Origin: Comamonadaceae bacterium
Lineage (GTDB): Bacteria > Pseudomonadota > Gammaproteobacteria > Burkholderiales > Burkholderiaceae_C
Assembly: GCA_947373185.1 (NCBI GenBank)
Contig: CANBWP010000022.1
Coordinates: 1-40,129 of the forward strand
Length of the DNA: 40,129 nucleotides
Direction of reading: 5' to 3'
Of the stretch, positions 29,441 to 39,694 are shown piece by piece. The notes beneath the pieces are model-generated. The model saw only the letters and a program-made list of their open reading frames with translations. It had not been told where the DNA came from and did not search any database. How positions within the stretch are numbered: position 1 is the first letter of the stretch; each line of letters starts with the position of its first letter. The position numbers and the translations under genes are program-made.

Positions 29441-30333
29441 AACACCCATCTGCCAACACCCTGGCCGGAATTGGCTACGTCATTTTGTCGGTGGCCTGTT
29501 TTGCCGTTTTAGACACGGTCACCAAAAACGTCAGCACCAGCGTGTCCTTGATGTTGGCCCTGTGGTTCAGGTACCTGATTCAGGCCCTCTTCAGTACGGT
29601 GTTCTTTTTGCCCAAGCGCGGCATGAGCCTGTTCAAAACCCAACACCCCAAGTTTCAATTGGTCCGAGGCGTGCTTTTGTTTGGCAGCAGCATGTGTGCG
29701 TTTTATGGTTTGAAATATTTGCCCGTTGGCGAATTCACGGCCATTGCTTCCATCACCCCTTTGGTGGTCACCCTCCTCGCCGCCATGTCTTTGGGTGAGA
29801 AGGTCAGAAAGCTCCGATGGGCTTTGGTGATCGGCGCGTTTGCCGGCACCATGGTCATTGTGAGGCCGGGCAGTCAGCACTTTGATTGGGTCTTGATTTT
29901 TCCTTTGATGCTGATTCTCACCAATTCAGGCTTTCAATTGCTCACCCGCAAAATGACCAGCACCGAAAACCCCATCACCATGAACATTTTGACGGGCTGG
30001 GTGGGGACCGGCATGGGCGCATTGGTCTTGCCATTCGTCTGGGACTTGCCAACAGATTGGCACATTTGGATGCAACTGCTCATCATGGGGGGCTTTGCCA
30101 CCGTCGGTCACTACCTGTTGATCATGGCGTTTTCAAAAGCGCCGGCCACGGTGCTCACACCCTACTTCTACATTCAAATTGGCTTTGCCATGTTGGGCGG
30201 CTGGTTGATGTTTGACCACGTACCCGATCACTGGACGACGGTGGGCATCGGCATTGTGGCCTTGTGCGGGGCACTGGGTGCTTGGCTCACCGTGCGCGAA
30301 AGTCGCATTCAACTCATGCCCGTCGAATCCTGA
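29437..30333 (+). CDS. EamA/DMT-family transporter
   Basis: This 298-residue inner-membrane protein has about ten hydrophobic helices and two EamA-type halves, e.g. AGIGYVILSVACFAVLDTVTK, GVLLFGSSMCAFYGLKYLPV and TVGHYLLIMAFSKAPATVLTPY. DMT proteins export or import small metabolites; the substrate cannot be predicted. GTG at 29437 is chosen because it overlaps the upstream stop as GTGA. Confidence 0.88.
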
Positions 30334-30347
30334 GCGTCTGAACCCTC

Positions 30348-30971
30348 ATGGCCCAATATTTCTCAGTTCATCCCGAAAATCCACAGCAGCGTTTGCTCAA
30401 GCAAGCTGTTGCCCTGCTCAATCAAGGCGGCGTGTTGGCTGTGCCCACCGATTCAAGCTATGCATTGGTGTGCCACATGGACGACAAAACGGCCGCTGAC
30501 CATTTGCGCAAAGTACGCGGGGTGGATGACAAGCACCACCTCACCCTGCTCTGTCGTGACTTGAGCGAACTGGCCAACTACGCCAAGGTGGACAACGCAC
30601 AATTTCGCATGCTCAAGCAAGCCACGCCCGGCGCCTTCACATTCATCTTGGAAGCCACCAAAGAAGTGCCTCGCCGCGTCAGCCATCCCCAGCGCAAGAC
30701 CATCGGTCTTCGGGTACCAGAGCACACGGTGCTGCAAGAATTGTTGGCGCTGCATGGCGCCCCCCTCTTGGCCACCACGCTCATTCCACCCGGCGAGTCC
30801 GATCCTTTGAACGACCCAGAAGACATTCGCGATCGATATGAAAAACTGATTGCGGGCGTCATCGATGCAGGCGCTTGCAACCGTGAACCCACAACTGTGG
30901 TGGATTGCACTGGTGATGGCATTGAGGTGGTGCGGCAGGGCTTGGGCAACGTCGCCCTTCTAGGACTTTGA
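30348..30971 (+). CDS. YciO/YrdC (Sua5)-family protein
   Basis: This 207-residue protein has the Sua5/YrdC fold: LNQGGVLAVPTDSSYALVCH, KVRGVDDKHHLTLLCRDLSE, TPGAFTFILEATKEVPRR and TIGLRVPEH. The family makes threonylcarbamoyl-AMP for tRNA t6A; YciO paralogues have weaker activity. Residues such as PTDSSYAL and the VRGVDDKHHLTL variant favour the YciO branch. It lies 14 nt after the transporter and 12 nt before the M50 protease. Confidence 0.87.
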   Translation: MAQYFSVHPENPQQRLLKQAVALLNQGGVLAVPTDSSYALVCHMDDKTAADHLRKVRGVDDKHHLTLLCRDLSELANYAKVDNAQFRMLKQATPGAFTFILEATKEVPRRVSHPQRKTIGLRVPEHTVLQELLALHGAPLLATTLIPPGESDPLNDPEDIRDRYEKLIAGVIDAGACNREPTTVVDCTGDGIEVVRQGLGNVALLGL

Positions 30972-30983
30972 GACAATCACGCC

Positions 30984-31640
30984 GTGGACACCTCTAACCT
31001 CATTCAAACTGTTTCGGTCTATGCCATTCCGGTGATTTTTGCCATCACCCTGCACGAGGCTGCGCACGGCTATGCCGCCAAATACTTTGGCGATCGCACG
31101 GCCGACATGATGGGCCGGGTCACCCTCAATCCGTTTTCGCACATCCATCTGATGGGCACCATCTTGCTGCCCTTGCTGTTGTACTTCAGCACCGGCGGCG
31201 CGCTTTTGTTTGGCTATGCCAAGCCTGTGCCTGTTAACTTTGGCAATTTGCGCCATCCCAAACGTGACATGGTCTGGGTGGCCTTGGCCGGCCCTGCGGT
31301 CAATTTGTTGCAAGCCCTTTTGTGGGCCATCTTGTTTGTGATCTACAACGATGTCGGTGTGACTGAAAAATTCTTTTTGGCCATGTGCAAAGCCGGCGTG
31401 CTGAGCAATGTGGTGATGTTTGCCTTCAACCTCTTCCCCTTGCCGCCTCTGGATGGCGGACGCATTGTGGTGGGGCTTTTGCCTTGGCGACAAGCCTACC
31501 AATTCTCTCGCATCGAGCCCTACGGCTTTTACATTGTGATGGCCTTGGCCATCACTGGCGTCGTCAATCACTTGTGGCTCGACCCTGTGATGAGCGCCAC
31601 CTTTGGCCTGATCGAGCTCATGTTGAAAACAATTTCTTAA
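30984..31640 (+). CDS. Site-2 protease family (M50) membrane metalloprotease
   Basis: This 218-residue membrane protein has HEAAH (HExxH zinc motif) at 24-28 in ITLHEAAHGYAAKYFGD and the second metal-site motif PLPPLDGGR near residue 155. Around five to six hydrophobic segments are visible. Such short M50 proteins lack a PDZ domain; substrates are unknown. GTG at 30984 is the start. It precedes trpS by 12 nt. Confidence 0.9.
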   Translation: MDTSNLIQTVSVYAIPVIFAITLHEAAHGYAAKYFGDRTADMMGRVTLNPFSHIHLMGTILLPLLLYFSTGGALLFGYAKPVPVNFGNLRHPKRDMVWVALAGPAVNLLQALLWAILFVIYNDVGVTEKFFLAMCKAGVLSNVVMFAFNLFPLPPLDGGRIVVGLLPWRQAYQFSRIEPYGFYIVMALAITGVVNHLWLDPVMSATFGLIELMLKTIS

Positions 31641-31652
31641 AGCTGATTTGCG

Positions 31653-33002
31653 ATGACAACCCAAACAAGCACACAGACTACGGAGCGCACTCGCGTTCTC
31701 ACCGGCATCACCACCACCGGCACCCCTCACCTGGGCAACTATGTGGGCGCCATTCGCCCCACAGTTCGGGCCAGTCTGAACCCAGCGACCCAAGGCTTTT
31801 ATTTTCTGGCCGACTACCACGCGCTCATCAAATGCGATGACCCCGTGCGCATTCAACGCTCCACGTTGGAAATTGCAGCCAGCTGGATTGCCGCCGGTCT
31901 GGACCCAGAGCGCGTCATGTTTTATCGCCAGTCCGACATTCCAGAAATTCCAGAACTCACCTGGTTTCTCACTTGCGTGACGGGCAAAGGCGTGCTGAAC
32001 CGTGCGCACGCCTACAAAGCATCCGTGGACAAAAATCATGCTGCCGGCAATGACCCTGATGCCGATGTGTCGGCTGGTCTGTTCATGTACCCCGTGTTGA
32101 TGGGCGCCGACATTTTGATGTTCAAGGCGCACAAGGTGCCCGTGGGTCGCGATCAAATTCAGCACATTGAAATGGCGCGCGACATGGCGTCTAGCTTCAA
32201 CCATTTGTATGGCGAACACTTGGTACTGCCCGAAGCCGTCGTTGAAGAATCAGTCGCCCTGCTGCCAGGCCTGGACGGTCGCAAAATGAGCAAAAGCTAC
32301 GACAACACCATTCCATTGTTCTCGTCCAGCGCGCAGCTGAAGAAATTGATCTCTGGCATCGTCACTGACTCACGTGCACCGGGTCAAGCCAAAGCCACTG
32401 AAGGCTCAGCCTTGTTTCAAATTTACCAAGCTTTTGCCAGCGCAGAAGAAAGCGCCTCGTTGGCCAAGGCCTATGCCGATGGCATTGGCTGGGGCGATGC
32501 CAAACAAATTCTGTTCGAGCGGATTGACCGCGAAGTGGCCCCCATGCGCGCGCAGTACGAAGCATTGGTCAACAACCCTGCACAAGTCGATGCCATCTTG
32601 CTCAAGGGCGCTGCCAAAGCGCGCGAGTTGGCGACACCGTTCATCCAAGAATTGCGGCATGCCGTGGGTTTGCGTTCCTTGGCCAGCGCATGCACCCAGC
32701 AAGCCCCCGCAAAAACGGCACGCGTTGCTGTGCCTGCTTTCAAGCAATACCGAGAACAAGACGGCCAGTTTTATTTCAAATTGGTCGACCCACAAGGCCG
32801 TGTGTTGCTGCAAAGCATGGGTTTTACATCGCCGAAAGATGCAGGCCTGGCCATTGGTCAATTGCAGCAAGACGAGGCTCAGGCAATGGCCCAATTGGGT
32901 CAACACGTGGCCTTGGGCGATGGCGTCAGCTTGTCTGATGTGAACGAATCCTTGGCTTCGCTCAGAGCGGAACTGGCGGAAAAGGCCAAATCCAAGTCTT
33001 GA
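31653..33002 (+). CDS. trpS: Tryptophan-tRNA ligase with C-terminal extension
   Basis: TrpS (449 residues) charges tRNA-Trp. The class I motifs are PHLGNYVG (25-32, HIGH-like) and KMSKS (211-215). Bacterial TrpS is usually about 330-350 residues; here a C-terminal region of about 95 residues is added after a linker. Residues about 363-404 (FKQYREQDGQFYFKLVDPQG then GFTSPKDAGLAIGQLQ) resemble a DUF1508/YegP-like unit. Related extensions seem to occur in other Burkholderiales. The catalytic domain looks intact. Confidence 0.95.
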   Translation: MTTQTSTQTTERTRVLTGITTTGTPHLGNYVGAIRPTVRASLNPATQGFYFLADYHALIKCDDPVRIQRSTLEIAASWIAAGLDPERVMFYRQSDIPEIPELTWFLTCVTGKGVLNRAHAYKASVDKNHAAGNDPDADVSAGLFMYPVLMGADILMFKAHKVPVGRDQIQHIEMARDMASSFNHLYGEHLVLPEAVVEESVALLPGLDGRKMSKSYDNTIPLFSSSAQLKKLISGIVTDSRAPGQAKATEGSALFQIYQAFASAEESASLAKAYADGIGWGDAKQILFERIDREVAPMRAQYEALVNNPAQVDAILLKGAAKARELATPFIQELRHAVGLRSLASACTQQAPAKTARVAVPAFKQYREQDGQFYFKLVDPQGRVLLQSMGFTSPKDAGLAIGQLQQDEAQAMAQLGQHVALGDGVSLSDVNESLASLRAELAEKAKSKS

Positions 33003-33096
33003 TTTTGTAGAAGTGCTCAAATTTCACAAAAGTTGCTTGATTTGTTGCAGACTTTGCTGATACTCTCATACTTTAAGTTTCATTCTTGAGCACACC

Positions 33097-33699
33097 ATGA
33101 CCGTTTACGTCATTGACGACCACCCCCTGATGCGCGATGCCCTCACCATGTTGGTCCAGCGGGTGCGCCCTGGATTGAAGGTGGTTTCGGTGGCCAAACT
33201 CAACAGTTTGGAATCCACCGTCGAGCGTCAAGGTGCGCCAGAGCTCATCTGCTTAGATTTGAAACTGCCAGACACTTTGGGCTTGTCGGGCGTACATGCC
33301 GTCAAAGCCAAATTTCCGGATGTGCCTTTGGTCGTGGTCACGGGCTCTGAGGCCAGCGAATGTGAAGCCGCTTGCTTGGAAGCAGGTGCCAATTTGTTTT
33401 TGGAAAAAGCCAGCCCCCCCAACACCATCATTGAAGGCCTGCGAACCCTATTGCCTTCGCCCATTGAAGAAGCGGCCGTTGACGGCGCAGTGGCCGCACC
33501 CACCAAGCTGTCCAAACGGCAGAAACAGCTGATCTTGATGCTCGACCAAGGCTTGAGCAACAAAGACATTGCCGACAAGCTGAGCATCAGCGAGCACACC
33601 GTCAAGGTTCACTTTTGGCGCTTGTTCAGAAGGCTTGGCGTGAACAGCCGCACGCAAGCGCTGCACTTTGCCAGAACCAACGGCTGGCTCGGTATTTAA
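33097..33699 (+). CDS. LuxR/NarL-family response regulator
   Basis: This 200-residue protein has a receiver domain (1-115: VYVIDDHPLMRD acidic pocket, predicted phospho-Asp54 in ICLDLKLPD, Lys in FLEKAS) and a LuxR-type HTH (about 135-195: LSKRQKQLILMLDQGLSNKD, ISEHTVKVHFWRLFRRL). No histidine kinase gene adjoins it. The 94-nt gap after trpS should hold its promoter; no strong hexamers are seen. It is convergent with the lipoprotein gene, 2 nt apart. Confidence 0.92.
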   Translation: MTVYVIDDHPLMRDALTMLVQRVRPGLKVVSVAKLNSLESTVERQGAPELICLDLKLPDTLGLSGVHAVKAKFPDVPLVVVTGSEASECEAACLEAGANLFLEKASPPNTIIEGLRTLLPSPIEEAAVDGAVAAPTKLSKRQKQLILMLDQGLSNKDIADKLSISEHTVKVHFWRLFRRLGVNSRTQALHFARTNGWLGI

Positions 33700-33701
33700 A
33701 T

Positions 33702-33866
33702 TCAGTCTTTTTTCTTTTTGTTGACGATGTCTGGCGTGACAGCGTCGACCACATTGATGAGCGTCTTGCCGGTGTAAATGACGGTGGAGGCCACCACATC
33801 GGCCACAGCCACAACGGCACAGCCTTGCAGGGCCAAACAAGCCGCGATTGCCAAGAAGAGTTTCAT
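33702..33866 (-). CDS. Small predicted lipoprotein
   Basis: A 54-residue protein, MKLFLAIAACLALQGCAVVA, with lipobox LQGC, so mature from Cys16. The mature part is short (VVAVADVVASTVIYTGKTLI and a Lys-rich end NKKKKD). The family is not recognised with confidence; similar short proteins in Burkholderiales are uncharacterised. ATG at 33866 has GAG 9 nt upstream; ATG at 33872 is the alternative. Confidence 0.72.
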   Translation of the reverse strand: MKLFLAIAACLALQGCAVVAVADVVASTVIYTGKTLINVVDAVTPDIVNKKKKD

Positions 33867-33941
33867 ACGCATGTTCTCAGATGAGTCGCCCGATGCTGAG
33901 GGCCAGCAGGGCTTCAAAATAAAGTCTGAATTCTAGCGGGC

Positions 33942-34625
33942 TCAGTGCTTCAAAGGTGAATCACCCGGATCGGCCTCTTGCACTTGATGCCACAAGCGCT
34001 TGGGCAAGTGCGTGGTGAGCCGCTCAATGGCCAAGTCGAGCAAGTCAGGGTGAATTTCGTGGCCAATGTAGGGCAACACATCGGCCGTGACATCGGCCTC
34101 AATGGCCACCAATCGTTCTGCGGCACTCACGGCATGGCCATAATGAATCACGTTGTCTGATTTGCCATGGAACAAGTGGTAGGTGACTGTTTCGGGCACT
34201 TCAAGAGGCAACTGCACAAAGCGAGAACTAAAGCCCAAGACCCGACCACACAGTTCTTTTTCTTGCAGGCTGGCGGCCAAGGCCATGATGCCGCCTTGCG
34301 AGAATCCAATCAATGCGGTTGAGGCCGCATTGACGCCAACCTTAGCTTGCCAAGCACGCACCAGCGCCACAAAACCTGGCATGGCCAACTCGACACGTTC
34401 TGCTCGGTTTTCTTCCGTCACACCTTGCAGGGGAAACCATTGCCAACCAAAGCCCGCCTCTGCAGGCTCTGGTGCTTGCACACACACAATGCATGCATTG
34501 GGAAACTCTTTGGCAAAGCGTTGACCCAAGGGCTGCATGTCTTGGGCATCGGCGCCATAACCATGGAACAGCAAAAACAATTGTGCCGCTTTGGCCGGCG
34601 ATTGAAGGACGATGTCTTGGTACAT
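33942..34625 (-). CDS. YpfH-like carboxylesterase
   Basis: This 227-residue alpha/beta hydrolase has LFLLFHGYGADAQDM (oxyanion region), nucleophile Ser in GFSQGGIMAL, and catalytic His in YIGHEIHP; Asp in FHGKSDNVIHY completes the triad. It resembles E. coli YpfH and phospholipase/carboxylesterase family members. The substrate is unknown. It starts 17 nt after cysA with AAGGAC as ribosome-binding site, so it may be co-transcribed with cys genes. Confidence 0.9.
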   Translation of the reverse strand: MYQDIVLQSPAKAAQLFLLFHGYGADAQDMQPLGQRFAKEFPNACIVCVQAPEPAEAGFGWQWFPLQGVTEENRAERVELAMPGFVALVRAWQAKVGVNAASTALIGFSQGGIMALAASLQEKELCGRVLGFSSRFVQLPLEVPETVTYHLFHGKSDNVIHYGHAVSAAERLVAIEADVTADVLPYIGHEIHPDLLDLAIERLTTHLPKRLWHQVQEADPGDSPLKH

Positions 34626-34642
34626 GTCCTTATTTTGCCTGA

Positions 34643-35728
34643 TTAACTTTCAACAAAAATGCGCGCCTTGCGAGGGGTCAAGACCAAGGTCTCGCCTTCT
34701 TTGAACTGTTGCTCAGCAAACAAATGGGCTGACAACTGGGCCTCAATGACGGTGTCTTTGGCAAAGTCGTGGTGATCGACGGGCTCAAACTCCAAGCGCG
34801 CAATGGGGCCGACCACAATGGCGCGCGTCAACTTGGCTTTGATGCCGGCATCGCCTGCGCTGTAACGTTTGACCTCAATGTCGTGCGGTCGCACATAGGC
34901 AAAGGCTTTGCTGTCTTGCACATGTTGATGCTCAGGGCTGTCCAGGCTGACGGCGTTGTCACCCCCAATGATCATTTCGCCTTCATGGGCGCGGCCATGG
35001 AACAAGTTCACATCGCCCAAGAAGCCATAGACAAAGGGGCTGGCGGGATGGTCCCAGACTTGTTGGGGTGAACCAATTTGCTCCACCCGGCCGCTGTTCA
35101 TGAGCACCACGCGATCGGCCACTTCCAAAGCTTCTTCTTGGTCGTGCGTGACAAAAATGCTGGTGACATGCAGATCGTCGTGCAGGCGGCGCAACCAACG
35201 GCGCAATTCTTTGCGCACTTTGGCATCGAGGGCACCAAAGGGTTCATCGAGCAACAAGACTTTGGGCTCTACGGCCAAGGCGCGCGCCAAGGCAATGCGC
35301 TGACGCTGACCACCCGAGAGCTGCGATGGATAACGGTCGGCCAACCAATCGAGTTGCACCAAGCCCAAGAGGTCGTGCACCTTTTGCTTGATCACAGCTT
35401 CTGATGGACGCTGATTGCGGGGCTTCATGCGCAAGCCAAAGGCCACGTTTTCAAACACCGTCATGTGGCGGAACAAGGCGTAGTGTTGGAACACAAAGCC
35501 AACTTGCCGTTCGCGCACATGCACATGCGTGGTGTCTTCACCGCTGAAAGAAATGCTGCCGGTGTCGGCTGTTTCCAAACCCGCAATGATGCGCAGCAAA
35601 GTGGTTTTGCCGCAGCCCGAAGGGCCCAGTAGCGCGACCAACTCGCCAGAGTCAATGTCAAGGCTGACATCACGCAAAGCGTGGAAGTCGCCAAACTGCT
35701 TGTGAACGTTTCTGATTTCGATGCTCAT
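34643..35728 (-). CDS. cysA: Sulfate/thiosulfate ABC transporter ATP-binding protein
   Basis: CysA (361 residues) drives sulfate import. Walker [12 protein letters not shown], the signature [15 protein letters not shown], Walker [13 protein letters not shown] and the H-loop VTHDQEE are intact. A C-terminal TOBE-like region (about 240-355) has [11 protein letters not shown]. The length is typical. It lies 21 nt after cysW in the order sbp-sbp-cysT-cysW-cysA. Confidence 0.97.
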   Translation of the reverse strand: MSIEIRNVHKQFGDFHALRDVSLDIDSGELVALLGPSGCGKTTLLRIIAGLETADTGSISFSGEDTTHVHVRERQVGFVFQHYALFRHMTVFENVAFGLRMKPRNQRPSEAVIKQKVHDLLGLVQLDWLADRYPSQLSGGQRQRIALARALAVEPKVLLLDEPFGALDAKVRKELRRWLRRLHDDLHVTSIFVTHDQEEALEVADRVVLMNSGRVEQIGSPQQVWDHPASPFVYGFLGDVNLFHGRAHEGEMIIGGDNAVSLDSPEHQHVQDSKAFAYVRPHDIEVKRYSAGDAGIKAKLTRAIVVGPIARLEFEPVDHHDFAKDTVIEAQLSAHLFAEQQFKEGETLVLTPRKARIFVES

Positions 35729-35749
35729 GAGGATGCTTTCCTGCAGCGT

Positions 35750-36664
35750 TCAAGCTGCTTTGACTGATTCGCCAAAAGGCGCTGTCTTGATATTTTCTGG
35801 CGGTAAATCGCGAATGGCTTTCATCTCGCGTTCGTGGCGCCACTCGGCCACCGACTTGATCACCAAGGTGACGAGCGCCAGCAAAGCCAACAAAGAAGCC
35901 ACGGCAAATGCGGCTGCCGATTGGTATTCGTTGTACAAAATTTCAACGTGCAAAGGCATGGTGTTGGTCTGCCCGCGAATGTGACCCGACACCACCGACA
36001 CCGCGCCAAACTCGCCCATGGCGCGCGCGTTGCACAAAATAACGCCGTAGATCAAACCCCATTTGATGTTGGGCAGCGTGACATACCAAAAGGTTTGCCA
36101 ACCTGTGGCACCCAACACAATGGCGGCCTGCTCTTCCTCATTGCCTTGCGATTGCATGAGAGGAATCAACTCGCGCGCAATGAAGGGGAAGGTGACAAAC
36201 ACGGTGGCCAACACAATGCCTGGCACAGCAAAAATGATTTTGACATCGTGTGCTTGCAGCCAAGGTCCGAACCAACCTTGCGCGCCAAACATCAACACAT
36301 AGACCAAACCGGCCACGACGGGCGACACCGAGAAAGGCAAGTCCACCAAGGTCGTGAGCACCGATTTGCCTGCAAATTCGTACTTGGCAATGCACCAAGC
36401 GGCCGCAATGCCAAAGACCAAATTGAGGGGTACCGCAATGAGGGCGGTGATCAGTGTCAGTCTGACGGCCGACCAAGCGTCTGGCTCTTTGAGGGCCTCC
36501 CAGTAAGCGTCAACACCTTTGCGCAAGGCTTCTGTGAACACAGCAGCCAAAGGCAACGCCAAGAACAAAAACAAAAAGATCAACGAAATACCAATCAGGG
36601 TGTAACGCACCCATGTTGGTTCGGTGGTACCGGCTTCGGCGCGGCGAATCACTGGCTTGCTCAT
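35750..36664 (-). CDS. cysW: Sulfate ABC transporter permease CysW
   Basis: CysW (304 residues) is one of two permeases. About six membrane helices are visible, with the EAA loop region [21 protein letters not shown] at 36664 ([12 protein letters not shown]) is chosen because it overlaps the cysT stop as ATGA; an upstream start would enter cysT. The C-terminus is soluble ([18 protein letters not shown]). Confidence 0.97.
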   Translation of the reverse strand: MSKPVIRRAEAGTTEPTWVRYTLIGISLIFLFLFLALPLAAVFTEALRKGVDAYWEALKEPDAWSAVRLTLITALIAVPLNLVFGIAAAWCIAKYEFAGKSVLTTLVDLPFSVSPVVAGLVYVLMFGAQGWFGPWLQAHDVKIIFAVPGIVLATVFVTFPFIARELIPLMQSQGNEEEQAAIVLGATGWQTFWYVTLPNIKWGLIYGVILCNARAMGEFGAVSVVSGHIRGQTNTMPLHVEILYNEYQSAAAFAVASLLALLALVTLVIKSVAEWRHEREMKAIRDLPPENIKTAPFGESVKAA

Positions 36665-37527
36665 GCCGGCGCTCCTGTGTGACGACGCTGCCAAGCCTGC
36701 AGACCGTTGATGATCAAGAGCAAGACAAAGGAGATGCCCAACATGACCGTGGCCACCGCTGTGGCGCCGGCATAGTCGTATTGCTCCAACTTGCCAATGA
36801 TGATGAGCGGTGTGATTTCCGAAATCATGGGCATGTTGCCGGCTATGAAAATGACCGAACCATATTCGCCCATGCCCCGTGCAAAGGCCATGGCAAAGCC
36901 AGTGAGCAAGGCAGGTACAATGGAGGGGAAGATCACCCTGGTAAATGTTTGCCAGCGCGATGCACCCAAACAGGTTGCAGCCTCTTCCAATTCTTTTTCT
37001 GCATCCTCCAGCACGGGCTGAACCGTGCGCACCACGAAGGGCAAGCCGATGAAGATGAGCGCAATCACAATGCCATTGGCATTGAAGGCCAGTTGAATGC
37101 CCAGGGGCTCAAGGTACTGCCCCACCCAACCATTGCCTGCCAGCAAGGCCGTTAAAGAAATACCAGCCACAGCAGTGGGCAATGCAAATGGCAAATCAAC
37201 CAACGCATCGACCACCTTTTTGCCAAAGAACTGATAGCGCACCAGCACCCAAGCCACCAACAAACCAAACACCACATTGACCAAGGCCGCAATCAAGGAG
37301 GCCCCAAAGGTCAGGCGATAAGACGCCATCACGCGAGGGCCTGTGACGGCTGCCCAAAACTGATCCCACGTGAGTGTGAATGTTTTGAACACCAGGGCTG
37401 ACAAAGGAATGAGCACAATCAAACAGAGGTACATCAAGGTGTACCCCAAGGTGATGTTGAAACCGGGCAAAACCCGGGCGGGCGCTCTGCGCTTGGCAGG
37501 CGCCGCCGCAGCGGAAGTAGGGAGCAT
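36661..37527 (-). CDS. cysT: Sulfate ABC transporter permease CysT (CysU)
   Basis: CysT (288 residues) pairs with CysW. It has six helices, begins with an Arg/Ala-rich cytoplasmic tail ([20 protein letters not shown]) and carries the EAA-type [19 protein letters not shown]. It starts 3 nt after the sulfate-binding protein gene stop and is coupled to cysW by ATGA. Confidence 0.97.
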   Translation of the reverse strand: MLPTSAAAAPAKRRAPARVLPGFNITLGYTLMYLCLIVLIPLSALVFKTFTLTWDQFWAAVTGPRVMASYRLTFGASLIAALVNVVFGLLVAWVLVRYQFFGKKVVDALVDLPFALPTAVAGISLTALLAGNGWVGQYLEPLGIQLAFNANGIVIALIFIGLPFVVRTVQPVLEDAEKELEEAATCLGASRWQTFTRVIFPSIVPALLTGFAMAFARGMGEYGSVIFIAGNMPMISEITPLIIIGKLEQYDYAGATAVATVMLGISFVLLLIINGLQAWQRRHTGAPA

Positions 37528-37530
37528 GAA

Positions 37531-38523
37531 TTACTTAACGGTGTACAACTTGTCGAACTGACCGCCATCGTTGAAGTGCACTTTTTGCGCTTCTGCAAAG
37601 GAGCCAAAGACTTCGTTCACAGTGAACAACTGCAAAGGCTTGAAGGTCTTGCTGTATTTTTTCAAGATGGCTGGGTTGATGGGGCGCAGGGCATGCTTGG
37701 CTGCAATTTCTTGCGCTTCATCAGAGTAGAGATAGTTCAGATAAGCCTTGGCCAAATCGCCAGTGCCCTTCTTTGCAACGGTACGCTCAACGACAGCGAC
37801 TGGGTTTTCGGCCACGATGCTGATGGAGGGATGCACCGCGTCCACTTTGCCTTCACCAAATTCATTGTCGACTGAAATCACTTCGGATTCAAACGTGACC
37901 AACACATCGCCAATGTTGCGTTGCAAGAAGATGGTGGTGGCATCGCGGCCGCCCTTGGCCAAGACAGGCACGTTTTTGTAGAGCTTGGCAACAAAGGCTG
38001 CGGCGTCAGCGTCGCTGCCACCTTTTTTGCGCACATAGCCCCAAGCCGCCAAATAAGCCATGCGGCCGTTGCCACCGGTTTTGGGATTGACCACAATGAC
38101 CTGAATGCCAGGCTTGATCAAGTCGTCCCAGTCTTTGATGTTTTTGGGATTGCCATTGCGCGTCAAGAACAGCATGGTGGAACTGGTGGGTGATGCACTG
38201 TGAGGAAAGCGTTTGGTCCAATCAGCTGCCACCACACCTTTGCTGGCCAAGAAATCGATGTCTGTGGTGGTGTTCATGGTGACCACATCGGCGTCCAAAC
38301 CGTCGTTCACCGCGCGGGCTTGAGCGCTTGAGCCACCATGGGCTTGGTCAATCTTGATGTCTTTGCCCGTGGTCTTTTTGTAATTGGCAATGAAGGCGGC
38401 GTTGTAGTCTTTGTAAAACTCGCGGGCCACGTCGTAAGAGGCGTTGAGCAAAGTTTGCGCGGAGACACTCAGGCCTGAAAGCGCCAACAGGGCGGTGACA
38501 GCAATGGTTTTGATCTTGTTCAT
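37531..38523 (-). CDS. sbp: Periplasmic sulfate-binding protein (second copy)
   Basis: This 330-residue protein binds sulfate for the CysTWA transporter. A signal peptide, MNKIKTIAVTALLALSGLSVSA, precedes QTLLNASYDVAREFYKDYN, the family start. [19 protein letters not shown] and NPKTGGNGR are ligand-binding blocks. ATG at 38523 with GAG about 10 nt upstream is chosen over an in-frame start 48 nt earlier that would lack a clean signal. It is close to cysT (3 nt) and related to the upstream paralogue. Confidence 0.95.
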   Translation of the reverse strand: MNKIKTIAVTALLALSGLSVSAQTLLNASYDVAREFYKDYNAAFIANYKKTTGKDIKIDQAHGGSSAQARAVNDGLDADVVTMNTTTDIDFLASKGVVAADWTKRFPHSASPTSSTMLFLTRNGNPKNIKDWDDLIKPGIQVIVVNPKTGGNGRMAYLAAWGYVRKKGGSDADAAAFVAKLYKNVPVLAKGGRDATTIFLQRNIGDVLVTFESEVISVDNEFGEGKVDAVHPSISIVAENPVAVVERTVAKKGTGDLAKAYLNYLYSDEAQEIAAKHALRPINPAILKKYSKTFKPLQLFTVNEVFGSFAEAQKVHFNDGGQFDKLYTVK

Positions 38524-38617
38524 GGGGCATCTCAAAAGAGTAAGGGCACGATTGTCAGAGTCCATCTTCAAAACTCAAACGAATCATTTGTTGTTTGTTT
38601 ATACGAAAAACACATAT

Positions 38618-38640
38618 AAGGCACTTGACTTGTGCCTTTT
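38618..38640 (-). terminator. Stem-loop between the two sulfate-binding protein genes
   Basis: AAGGCAC (38618-38624), a 7-nt loop and GTGCCTT (38632-38638) form a 7-bp perfect stem, 37 nt after the upstream sbp stop. In the minus direction the following TTATAT is a weak T-run. It may be a partial terminator giving more binding protein than permease. On the plus strand it is followed by TTTT, but no plus-strand gene leads to it. Confidence 0.55.
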
Positions 38641-38677
38641 AGGTTCTCCAATGGACGCCACTGAAGGGGGGCGGACC

Positions 38678-39694
38678 TTATTTCTTCAGATAAATTTGAT
38701 CAAAGCTGCCACCGTCTGCAAAGTGATCTTTGTCGGCTTTTTCCCAGCCGCCGAAAGCTTGCTCAATGGTGAACAAAGGCAACTTAGGCAATTGCTTGGC
38801 ATATTTCGCTTGTGCTTTAGCTGAAATGGGACGGTAAAAATTCTTACCCGCAATGTCTTGACCTTCATCGGTATAGAGGTACTGCAAGTAGGCTTCAGCT
38901 ACGGCGCGAGTGCCTTTGCGGTCAACTGTTTTGTCAACAACCGTCACGGGCGGTTCCGCCAAGATGCTGATGGAGGGATAGACCACGTCCACTTTGCTGC
39001 TGAATTCTTTTTCCAACAAATAGGCTTCGTTCTCCCAAGAGATAAACACGTCGCCTTGGTTGCGTTGTGCAAAGGTGACGGAAGAACCGCGCGCACCGGT
39101 GTCCAGCACGGGAACGTTTTTGTAGAGCTTCTGCACAAACTCTTTGGCCTTGGCTTCGCTGCCGTATTTGCGTTTGGCAAATTCCCATGCGGCTAAATAA
39201 TTCCAACGTGCACCACCCGATGTTTTAGGGTTGGGTGTGATGACGCTGATGCCTGGCTTGATCAGGTCGTCCCAGTCTTTGATGCCCTTGGGATTGCCTT
39301 CACGCACCACCAACACAATGGTGGAGGTATAGGGCGATGAGTTGTGGGGCAAGCGCTTTTGCCAGTCGGCGGGAATTAACTTGGCTTGTTTGTTCAACGC
39401 ATCAATGTCACCCGCCAAGGCCAAGGTGACCACGTCGGCATCGATGCCGTCGATCACAGAGCGGGCTTGTTTGCCTGAACCGCCATGAGATTGCTTGATG
39501 GTGACGTCTTGGCCGGTTTTGGCTTTCCAATGTTTGGCGAAGGCAGCGTTGAACTCGACATACAACTCACGGGTGGGGTCGTAGGAGACGTTCAATAAGC
39601 TGACAGCTTGGGCAGAAGCCAAGTTGGAGAGACCCGCGCTGGCCAAGACCAATGCGCTTAAAAGGCGGCTGATGAATCGACGGTTAGTTTTCAT
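38678..39694 (-). CDS. sbp: Periplasmic sulfate-binding protein (first copy)
   Basis: This 338-residue protein is a paralogue of the 37531-38523 product. A signal peptide with twin Arg near the start ([20 protein letters not shown], cleaved near ASA) precedes [53 protein letters not shown] and the C-terminal [19 protein letters not shown] fit the sulfate-binding family. GAGG lies about 6 nt before ATG. It heads the cys group. The 165-nt upstream gap to modC is AT-rich and should hold the sulfate-responsive promoter. Confidence 0.94.
   Translation of the reverse strand: MKTNRRFISRLLSALVLASAGLSNLASAQAVSLLNVSYDPTRELYVEFNAAFAKHWKAKTGQDVTIKQSHGGSGKQARSVIDGIDADVVTLALAGDIDALNKQAKLIPADWQKRLPHNSSPYTSTIVLVVREGNPKGIKDWDDLIKPGISVITPNPKTSGGARWNYLAAWEFAKRKYGSEAKAKEFVQKLYKNVPVLDTGARGSSVTFAQRNQGDVFISWENEAYLLEKEFSSKVDVVYPSISILAEPPVTVVDKTVDRKGTRAVAEAYLQYLYTDEGQDIAGKNFYRPISAKAQAKYAKQLPKLPLFTIEQAFGGWEKADKDHFADGGSFDQIYLKK

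Noticed and set aside
30960..32219. Long open frame of 419 codons on the minus strand
   Set aside because: It lies antisense to the M50 protease and trpS, whose motifs are clear. Its composition (His/Gln/Arg-rich, no domain) is that of a shadow frame.
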